NCBI GenBank assembly: GCA_955651875.1
Contig: CATPAP010000304.1
Coordinates: 1 to 11,644 of the forward strand
Origin: Candidatus Dormiibacterota bacterium
GTDB taxonomy: Bacteria > Chloroflexota > Dormibacteria > Aeolococcales > Aeolococcaceae
Direction: 5' to 3'
Length of the DNA stretch: 11,644 nucleotides
Of this stretch, positions 6,470 through 11,644 are shown one piece after another; the stretch's first letter is position 1; every line of letters starts with the position of its first letter. A program made the position numbers and the translations under genes. The notes below the pieces were generated by a model. The model saw only the letters and a list, made by a program, of their open reading frames with translations. It was not told where the DNA came from and ran no database searches.

Positions 6470-7210
6470 ATGCCCACGTGCCTGATCACAGGAGCTGGAC
6501 GACGAGCCGGTATCGCGGCGGCGATCGCGATCGGGCTGGCCGACGCTGGATGGGACATCGGCCTTACCTGCTGGCCACCCTACGACCGTCTGATGGATCC
6601 GTCGAGCGGCGCCGACGAGCCCGCGGCACTCCTCACCGAGATTCGCGCGAGGGGAGTCAAGGCAGAAGTCCACGAAGCCGACCTCTCTGAGCCAGCCGCA
6701 GTAGTGGCACTGTTGGACTCGTTTGTCATGAAGCTCGAGCCGTTCAGCGCTGTGGTCGCGGCGCATTGCCGTGACGTCGGATTGCCGCTGATGCAGACGA
6801 GTGCGGAAGAATTCGATCGCCACTTTGCCGTGAACGCGCGTTCCGTTGCACTGCTGCTCAAGCAGTTCGCGCAACGGCTTCCCGGTAATGACGGACGCTT
6901 CGTCGCTTTCACGAGCGACGCCTTGCAGGACAACGTACCGTACGGCGTCAGCAAGGGTGCGCTTGACAGAATCGTTCTGGCGGCAGCCCGTGAACTCGGC
7001 GTGCGTGGCATCCGAGTGAACTGCATCAACCCCGGCCCGACGGACACCGGCTGGATCAAAGACGAGACGCGCAATGTGCTGATCGCTCGGACTCCGCTCG
7101 GTCGTGTCGGGCAAACCTCCGACAGCGCCGCCTTGGTCCGGTACCTGCTTTCAGCTGACGGTGGGTGGATAACCGGCCAGATCTTGCATTCCGATGGTGG
7201 GTTTCGCTAG
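6470..7210 (+). CDS. Short-chain dehydrogenase/reductase (SDR)
   Basis: A 246-residue classical-type SDR. Cofactor motif TGAGRRAGI (7-15) has the spacing of TGxxxGxG but with Ile at the last position. The usual NAG is replaced by AAHCRD (97-102). Ser149, Tyr158 and Lys162 (YGVSK) are the likely catalytic residues, with only nine residues between Ser and Tyr numbering instead of about 13, so the active-site loop is shortened. NPGPTDTGW (187-195) and the C-terminal GQILHSDGGFR (236-246) are typical of the fold. The ATG at 6470 has no ribosome site. TAAGCT at 6458-6463 fits a -10 element for a leaderless transcript, a common arrangement in Actinomycetota; this is inference. The substrate is unknown, and a shared pathway with the hydrolase upstream is possible but unproven. 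Confidence 0.93.
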   Translation: MPTCLITGAGRRAGIAAAIAIGLADAGWDIGLTCWPPYDRLMDPSSGADEPAALLTEIRARGVKAEVHEADLSEPAAVVALLDSFVMKLEPFSAVVAAHCRDVGLPLMQTSAEEFDRHFAVNARSVALLLKQFAQRLPGNDGRFVAFTSDALQDNVPYGVSKGALDRIVLAAARELGVRGIRVNCINPGPTDTGWIKDETRNVLIARTPLGRVGQTSDSAALVRYLLSADGGWITGQILHSDGGFR

Positions 7211-7292
7211 CACCTCGGGGTAGCCAACTGAGGACACCCTTACCCATGCCAGTATTCGAAAATGTACCTAGACGTTCAACGCGGTGCGGCAA

Positions 7293-7597
7293 TCAGGGCA
7301 GGCTGGCGAAGACCTCATACCTCGCAGTGCTCGTTGGGGCGGCCTGCTGACCACGGCCCGCAGCCTCGCACACTGCCGCGCCCCCCGCCATGACCGCGGG
7401 CATCGCCGCCGAAACGGCGTCGGCATCGCGCCAGACTATGACGGACAGGCGGCGGCCACCGTCACGATCGACGACCCAATGGCCCGCCACGAGCCCCTCG
7501 GCGCCCACGAGCGTAGGGACCACCTCCTCGCGCACGTGGGGATCCCTTCGTCAAGCTCCGGCCCGGACTCATCGAACGTCGCGATGGTGAGGATCAT
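7293..7597 (-). pseudogene. ABM-like small protein gene broken by a -1 frameshift
   Basis: The ATG at 7597 has a strong ribosome site (GGGAG, seven bases upstream) and begins MILTIATFDESGPELDEGIP, typical of the first strand of small antibiotic-biosynthesis-monooxygenase-like (dimeric alpha+beta barrel) proteins. That frame then turns into Arg/Trp/Ser-rich nonsense. The continuation expected for the family lies in the next frame: HVREEVVPTLVGAEGLVAG, then HWVVDRDGG, RRLSVIVWRDADAV and, at the end, YEVFASLP with stop at 7293. Joining needs one extra base near the CCCC run at about 7542-7545. The repaired product would be about 101 residues, a normal length. The cause could be a real mutation, a sequencing error in a homopolymer, or (less likely) programmed frameshifting. 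It converges with the SDR and diverges from the intact ABM-like gene at 7826. Confidence 0.66.
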
Positions 7598-7825
7598 GGC
7601 GCTGCTCCCGTGGAGGCCGGGGCTTCTGCGACTGCGGCCGCCATCACTCAGGCCCACTATTTCCTTCTACAGGAAAGTACACCACGGCGTGCTCCGCGCA
7701 ATAGAGAGGACTCCCGGCACTCGCACGCGCAGGTCCCCCGTTCTCCGCCTTGCCACGACGCTCATTCTACGGATCTACACCGCGCAGCCTGCGGTCGTTA
7801 GACCCATCCCTCAGAGGAGAACCAG
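7598..7825. other. Divergent intergenic region between the two ABM-like genes
   Basis: These 228 bases should hold promoters in both directions. TTGCCA at 7750-7755 could be a -35 for the plus-strand gene, but the hexamer 17 bases later (ATCTAC) is a poor -10, so no promoter is called. The ribosome site AGAGGAGA at 7813-7820 belongs to the plus-strand gene. Nothing else was recognised. Confidence 0.4.
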
Positions 7826-8113
7826 ATGGCGTACGGGGTCGTGCATCACTTTCCGGGTGGGACGAAGGAGCAGTACGAGGCGTCAATCGCGGCGGTACCT
7901 CCCTCGAAAGACAAGTTGCCAGAGGGCCAGATCTACCACGCGGCTGGCCCGTCGGATGGCGGCTGGACGATCATCGCTGTACACGATTCGCAGGAGAGTT
8001 GGAAGAAGTTCCGCGACGGCACCCTGATGCCCCGCATGCAGCAGGGCATCGAGGGCGGGTTTGCTTCGCCACCACAGGAGACCGGCTTCGAGGTGTACAA
8101 CCTGTTGTCGTAG
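7826..8113 (+). CDS. Small ABM-like (dimeric alpha+beta barrel) protein
   Basis: A 95-residue soluble protein with the strand-helix-strand-strand-helix-strand pattern of small ferredoxin-like dimeric barrels. It starts with the strand YGVVHHFP (3-10), followed by a helix with KEQYEASIAAV (14-24), then strands around GQIYHAAGP (34-42) and WTIIAVHDS (47-55), then a helix SWKKFRDGTLMPRMQQG (58-74) and a final strand FEVYNLL (88-94). Family members include monooxygenases, stress proteins and many of unknown role, and no catalytic residue is diagnostic here. The ATG at 7826 has an excellent ribosome site, AGAGGAGA, six bases before it. The divergent neighbour at 7293-7597 looks like a relative that has lost its frame. 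The function is not known. Confidence 0.82.
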   Translation: MAYGVVHHFPGGTKEQYEASIAAVPPSKDKLPEGQIYHAAGPSDGGWTIIAVHDSQESWKKFRDGTLMPRMQQGIEGGFASPPQETGFEVYNLLS

Positions 8114-8323
8114 AAGAGGGTCGACGGTTCACTCAAGGTAGTTCAGGTCTCGGTCAAGCCAGTATTCGCTAATCACCCTTGAAACGATGCGGCGACGGCC
8201 TTCTCGACTATGGCCGCTGTGCGCGCGAGGCGCGATACTTGGTCCGGTGGGAGCGCGTCTTGAGGCTCGGCTGAGCGCGAGCGTTGGACGGTTCCTGGCT
8301 GCGTGTCGCAGAGGTCTCCTCAA

Positions 8324-8947
8324 ATGAGCACTCGCCTCGACCCGATGGTCTCGCGACCGCTGCTGGGACGTCTGCCGTCCATCGCGAGAGCCGCATGGCG
8401 TGCGTACCCAATCGCGGCAGTGAGCGCTTTGGCTTGCGTCGCCTGCAGCGGCGGCGCGCCGGTCACGACACCCACGGTGGCATCTCACAGCGGCAGCGGC
8501 TCCGCGGCTGTGAGCAGCGCACCCGTCGCGTGTCCGACGCCGCAAACTGTCGCGACCAGTGGAGGTCCACCGTCTCCGCTGCCCAGCGTAGGTGATGACC
8601 TCGCCCTACCCCAGGCGCCGTGTTTCGCTGACTACCAGGGTGTCGCAGACGTTCGGAGCGCGGCGACCATCACCTTGACCATGGGGCGAAGCGGCCCGGG
8701 CAGCCCCTATTTCGCGCCGACGCTCCTCGAGGGCATTGCGGGCGAGTCGATCCGCGTTCACATCGTCAATGCGACTCCCGTTCTGCACAATTTCTCAATC
8801 GCCGCCGAAGCCGTAAACGTTGATGTACCGCCGGGCGGCGTCGCCGATTTGATCGCCACATTCCCCACGCGCGGCGCCCTCGTCTACATCTGCCGTTTCC
8901 ACGCTTCAGACGGACAAGCCGGCGAGCTCTTGACACTTTCCCCGTAG
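8324..8947 (+). CDS. Cupredoxin-domain protein, putative lipoprotein
   Basis: A 207-residue exported protein ending in a cupredoxin (type 1 copper) domain. The N-terminus has Arg residues and a hydrophobic stretch (about 29-40) running into ACVACSGG. Cys41 followed by SGG is the likely lipidation site, with Cys38 as an alternative; neither lipobox is textbook. A low-complexity Ser/Thr/Pro/Gly linker (42-90) follows. The cupredoxin core is about 112-207: His155 in VLHNFSI, then Cys190 and His193 in YICRFH match the ligand spacing of plastocyanin-like proteins. The axial position, five residues after the second His, is Gln198 rather than Met. The likely role is electron transfer or copper binding at the outer face of the membrane. 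ATG 8324 was chosen for the AGAGG nine bases upstream; GTG 8303 and ATG 8345 are alternatives. No obvious partner gene adjoins it. Confidence 0.86.
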   Translation: MSTRLDPMVSRPLLGRLPSIARAAWRAYPIAAVSALACVACSGGAPVTTPTVASHSGSGSAAVSSAPVACPTPQTVATSGGPPSPLPSVGDDLALPQAPCFADYQGVADVRSAATITLTMGRSGPGSPYFAPTLLEGIAGESIRVHIVNATPVLHNFSIAAEAVNVDVPPGGVADLIATFPTRGALVYICRFHASDGQAGELLTLSP

Positions 8948-9320
8948 CCACTTCGGCACCAAGAACGCTTCGCAGGGTGGTGCGGGCCAGAGGCTTGTGA
9001 TCGTGAGCACACTGCCAAGGGATCCTGCAGTCTCAGCTGCCGCCGCTTGGCCACGCTCCAGGATCCAGGCTAGGTCACCAAGCCGTTCTCACTTGGCCCG
9101 GGTTCGCGCTGTGTTGGTCGGTGCGGCGCGTGCAGCGTAGCCGGAGCCGAAGGATAGGTCGCTCGCCCATGGGAGCATGGCCTCCCTTGAGGCCCCGGTG
9201 CGGCCCTTGAGGAAAGGACGTTGGGTGGCGGCGAGGACGTCTTCACGCATCCCAGTCCCAGGCGAGTGGCAATCATCCCGCCCCTGACGGATATTTCCCG
9301 CGGGCGGCGAGAATGGCGCC
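8948..9320. other. Intergenic region before the ABC exporter operon
   Basis: These 373 bases have no convincing gene. They contain an 8-bp inverted repeat, GGATCCTG (9020-9027) and CAGGATCC (9059-9066), with a 31-base spacer and no T-run; it may be a weak transcript-end structure for the cupredoxin gene or chance. A 36-codon plus-strand frame from ATG 9177 is low-complexity and has no properly spaced ribosome site. A possible promoter lies at 9267-9295. Confidence 0.5.
9267..9295 (+). promoter_or_regulatory. Possible sigma70-type promoter for the ABC exporter operon
   Basis: TGGCAA (9267-9272) and GATATT (9290-9295) are separated by exactly 17 bases, and the expected start near 9302 is about 20 bases before the GTG of the ATPase gene. 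The -10 matches four of six consensus positions and the -35 only three, so the position is more persuasive than the sequence. Confidence 0.3.
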
Positions 9321-10313
9321 GTGCGTGCCCCCGCGTCCGCGTCCGCCATCCGCACCGTCGGCCTGCGCCGCGTGTACAGGCTCCGAGGCGGTGAGCCGGT
9401 CGTCGCCCTCGACGGCATCGACCTCGACGTTCGGCGCGGTGAGCTCTTCGGGGTTCTCGGTCCCAACGGCGCCGGCAAGACGACCCTGATCAAGATCCTC
9501 GTCACACTGCTCGCTCCCACCGAGGGAACCGCGCAGGTAGACGGGCTCGACGTTGTGCGCGACTTCCGGGCGCTGCGCCCGCGCATTGCCATGGTGAGCG
9601 GCGGCGAGAACTCCGGCTACGGGATGCTGTCCGTGCGCGAGCAGTTGTGGATGTTCAGCCAGTTCTACGGGTTGCCCAGCCGCCCGGTGAAGGCACGCAT
9701 CGATGAGTACCTGCACCGGCTCGGGCTGTTCGAGGCGCGCGACCGTGCCGTCAGCGCGCTCTCGAGCGGCATGCGCCAGAAGATGAACCTGATCCGCGGC
9801 CTGATCACTGATCCACGCGTGCTCTTCCTCGACGAGCCCACCGTCGCCCTCGACGTGGGCGCGGCGCGCGACGTACGCGTCGAGGTGCGCCGCTGGATGG
9901 ACGAGAACGCCGATCGCACCGTCATCCTCACCACCCACCACATGGCCGAGGCGGACGAGCTCTGCGACCGCATCGCGATCGTCAACCGGGGAAGGATCGC
10001 CGCACTGGACACGCCGGCCGCCCTGAAGGGCGCGGTCGAGAGCGAGACCACTGTCGACCTCGACGTCGGCGCCGGGGACGACATCCTGGCGACGCTGCGC
10101 GCCGTCGACGGCGTCGTGGGCGCGACCATCCGCGCCGGCGAGACCGCCGAACAACTCACCGTCATCCTCAGCGGCGACGCGGTTCTCGGGAGGGTGATCA
10201 CCACCATCGAGGCGCATGGCCGCGACGTGCTCACGCTGCGCAAGCGCGAGGCGACGCTCGAGGAGGCGTTCGTGCGGCTTGTCGGCAGCGGCATCGACGA
10301 GGCCGACCGATGA
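9321..10313 (+). CDS. ABC-2 type exporter, ATP-binding subunit
   Basis: A 330-residue ABC ATPase of the drug/polysaccharide (ABC-2, DrrA/NodI-like) exporter type, acting at the inner face of the membrane. Motifs are Walker A GPNGAGKT (47-54), signature LSSGM (147-151), Walker B VLFLDEPT (167-174), D-loop ALD (176-178) and switch His206 in TTHHMAEAD. The region where a Q-loop Gln is expected reads MVSGGENSGYG (91-101), without Gln. A C-terminal domain of about 95 residues (from about 235) follows, as usual in this class. It begins with GTG at 9321; GGCGAGAA lies upstream. The stop overlaps the first permease as ATGA, so ATPase and permease are translationally coupled. The cargo is unknown. Confidence 0.96.
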   Translation: MRAPASASAIRTVGLRRVYRLRGGEPVVALDGIDLDVRRGELFGVLGPNGAGKTTLIKILVTLLAPTEGTAQVDGLDVVRDFRALRPRIAMVSGGENSGYGMLSVREQLWMFSQFYGLPSRPVKARIDEYLHRLGLFEARDRAVSALSSGMRQKMNLIRGLITDPRVLFLDEPTVALDVGAARDVRVEVRRWMDENADRTVILTTHHMAEADELCDRIAIVNRGRIAALDTPAALKGAVESETTVDLDVGAGDDILATLRAVDGVVGATIRAGETAEQLTVILSGDAVLGRVITTIEAHGRDVLTLRKREATLEEAFVRLVGSGIDEADR

Positions 10314-11113
10314 ACAGGCTCTTCCTCCGCACCATCATCGCCCGCGCCTACCCGCGGGTGCTCGGTTTCTACCGGCGTCCATCGTGGCTGTTCATGGAGT
10401 TCGCCGTGCCGGTCATCGGGACCCTGGCGATGGTCTATGTCTATCGCGGGCTGGGTGCGCCGGAGCGGTTCCTCGGCTTCGCGGTCCTCGGCGGGGCGAT
10501 GCTCGCGTTCTGGCAGAACGTGCTCTGGAGCATGGCCACGCAGCTGTACTGGGACCGCGACGGGGGCAACCTCGAGCTGTATGTGATCGCACCGACGAGC
10601 CTGGTACCGGTGAGTCTCGGCATGGCGTTCGGTGCGGTGTTCCCCACTGCGCTGCGCGCGGCCGTGGTCATCGCCTTCGGCTCGATCGCGTTCCACGTGC
10701 ACTACGCGAGCGGAGCACTGCTGCCCGCCATCGGCATCTTCGGGCTGACACTGACCTGCCTCTACGGCATGGGCATGACGCTCGGCAGCGTCTTCCTCTT
10801 CTACGGCCGCGATGCGTGGCACCTCGCCAACGCCATGCAGGAGCCGGTGTACCTGCTGTCGGGGCTCTACTTCCCGGTGCGCGCCCTGGGGGGCTTCGCC
10901 GCCCTGGGCGCGGCGGTGATTCCGATGACGCTCGGGCTCGATGCCATGCGCCAGCTGCTCCTGCCCGGCAGTGTGCAGCTCCTGCCCCTGGGCGTCGAGG
11001 CCGCCATCCTGGGCATCCAGCTCGCGGCCTTCGCGGTCTGTGCGCAGGTCGGACTCACTGTCATGGAACGCCTCGCGCGCCGGGACGGCCGGCTGGTGAG
11101 CAGGGCGATGTGA
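10310..11113 (+). CDS. ABC-2 type exporter, first permease subunit
   Basis: A 267-residue integral membrane protein of the ABC-2 permease family. Hydrophobic segments lie at about 30-46, 54-72, 98-129, 134-165, 178-205 and 228-250, fitting the six-span pattern. Family hallmarks are the cytosolic coupling stretch GGNLELYVIAPTS (85-97) between spans 2 and 3, and LLSGLYFPV (182-190) in the re-entrant region before the last span. The ATG overlaps the ATPase stop (ATGA), and its own stop overlaps the GTG of the next permease (GTGA). A tandem of two different permeases suggests a heterodimeric channel. The exported substrate cannot be told from the sequence. Confidence 0.95.
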   Translation: MNRLFLRTIIARAYPRVLGFYRRPSWLFMEFAVPVIGTLAMVYVYRGLGAPERFLGFAVLGGAMLAFWQNVLWSMATQLYWDRDGGNLELYVIAPTSLVPVSLGMAFGAVFPTALRAAVVIAFGSIAFHVHYASGALLPAIGIFGLTLTCLYGMGMTLGSVFLFYGRDAWHLANAMQEPVYLLSGLYFPVRALGGFAALGAAVIPMTLGLDAMRQLLLPGSVQLLPLGVEAAILGIQLAAFAVCAQVGLTVMERLARRDGRLVSRAM

Positions 11114-11644
11114 GCACCGCCGCGCTGCCCGCATCGTCGCCCCGTCGCATCCTCCAGGCCTTCCTCACCGCCTTCCGGCTGGGGTGGGCGGTGAACAGCA
11201 ACTGGACCAGCCCGATGCTCTTCTTCATCTACTCCGTGCTGCGCCCGGTCTCCGGGGTGCTCATGCTCGTCTTCATGTACCGGGTCATCACCGGGAGCTC
11301 GGTAGCGTCGCAGTACCTGGCGTTCCTGGTGGTGGGCACGGGCTTCTGGAGCTTCGTCCAGGAGTCGATGGGAGGATTCGCTGACTCGGTGAGCGAGGAC
11401 CGCGCGCGCTACCGGATGCTCAAGTACCTGTACATCGCGGCGCCGCGATTCGGGGTGTACCTGGTGGGTCGCTGCACCGCGCACCTCGTCACCAGCACCG
11501 CATCCGTGGCCGTCGTGCTGTTGCTGGCGACGCCGCTGCTTCACCTTCCGGTGAGCTTCCACACCATCAACCTGCCGCTGCTTCTCGTGGCCATGCTGCT
11601 TGCGACAGTCGTGGTGATGGTCATCGCCATCGCGTACGGCGTCC
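11110..11644 (+). CDS. ABC-2 type exporter, second permease subunit (partial, cut by window end)
   Basis: An open frame starts with GTG at 11110, overlapping the stop of the first permease, and runs off the window after 178 codons. The product starts MSTAALPASSPRRIL, followed by an amphipathic stretch and spans about LFFIYSVLRPVSGVLMLVFM and YLAFLVVGTGFWSFV. A coupling loop follows (EDRARYRMLKYLYIAAPRF), with the same layout as the first permease, then further hydrophobic segments. It differs clearly in sequence from the first permease, so this is not a recent duplication. It is expected to need about 80-100 more residues beyond the edge. Confidence 0.92.
   Translation, partial: MSTAALPASSPRRILQAFLTAFRLGWAVNSNWTSPMLFFIYSVLRPVSGVLMLVFMYRVITGSSVASQYLAFLVVGTGFWSFVQESMGGFADSVSEDRARYRMLKYLYIAAPRFGVYLVGRCTAHLVTSTASVAVVLLLATPLLHLPVSFHTINLPLLLVAMLLATVVVMVIAIAYGV

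Noticed and set aside
7248..8168. Direct repeat GCCAGTATTCG at 7248-7258 and 8158-8168, possibly flanking an inserted segment with the ABM-like genes
   Set aside because: An 11-base match is expected several times by chance in a window of this length, and there is no integrase, transposase or longer flanking identity.
8179..8211. TTGAAA followed by GACTAT as a promoter for the cupredoxin gene
   Set aside because: Spacing of 21 bases is outside the normal range, and no better -10 is found at 16-18 bases.
8129..8545. Minus-strand open frame overlapping the start of the cupredoxin gene
   Set aside because: Arg/Ala/Ser-rich with no recognisable pattern, and it conflicts with a well-supported plus-strand gene.
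9020..9066. Inverted repeat GGATCCTG / CAGGATCC as an intrinsic terminator
   Set aside because: 31-base spacer, no T-run, and each arm contains the self-palindrome GGATCC, which makes the match less surprising.
9177..9287. A 36-codon plus-strand frame before the ABC ATPase
   Set aside because: Low-complexity, the purine stretch is too close to the ATG to act as a ribosome site, and no conserved features are seen.
9665..11134. A 489-codon open frame on the minus strand opposite the ABC exporter genes
   Set aside because: Arg/His/Glu-rich, no family features; antisense shadow of a clear ATPase and permease.

Overview
The window is high-GC bacterial DNA with dense co-directional gene strings, frequent GTG and TTG starts and 4-base start/stop overlaps. 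This fits an Actinomycetota-like or other high-GC terrestrial lineage (Acidimicrobiia- or Dormibacterota-like). There is no rRNA, tRNA or marker gene to settle the taxonomy. No insertion sequence, CRISPR array, tRNA or prophage gene was seen.

Left part (about 158-5326, minus strand): seven genes lie head to tail with gaps of 67 bases or less and two 4-base overlaps, so they are probably one operon read from right to left. In transcription order they are: a 139-residue protein with a basic N-terminus and a single C-terminal membrane helix (tail-anchored topology); an ArsA/Get3-family ATPase with a C-terminal alpha-crystallin/HSP20-like domain; an 81-residue helical protein with a basic tail; a Nudix hydrolase; a Na+/Ca2+-exchanger-like membrane protein; a short-chain dehydrogenase resembling the (3R)-hydroxyacyl-CoA dehydrogenase domain of peroxisomal MFE-2; and a TauE/SafE (TSUP) permease. 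At bases 1-111 a proline-rich plus-strand reading frame may be the tail of a convergent gene. The two facing stop codons sit inside the arms of an inverted repeat.

Middle part (5327-8947): a 284-base divergent intergenic region holds an operator-like dyad. After it, on the plus strand, come an alpha/beta hydrolase, a second SDR, a small ABM-like (dimeric alpha+beta barrel) protein and a cupredoxin-domain putative lipoprotein. A second ABM-like gene lies on the minus strand, diverging from the first, and appears broken by a one-base frameshift.

Right part (9321-11644, plus strand): an ABC-2 type exporter operon made of an ATPase, a first permease and a second permease cut by the window edge, joined by ATGA and GTGA overlaps.

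The most interesting point is the tail-anchored protein / ArsA-HSP20 ATPase / small basic protein cassette. In eukaryotes the ArsA relative Get3 delivers tail-anchored proteins to membranes. Here a Get3-like ATPase of Get3d-like domain layout is encoded six bases downstream of a protein with exactly that topology. A client or partner relationship is an inference that can be tested.
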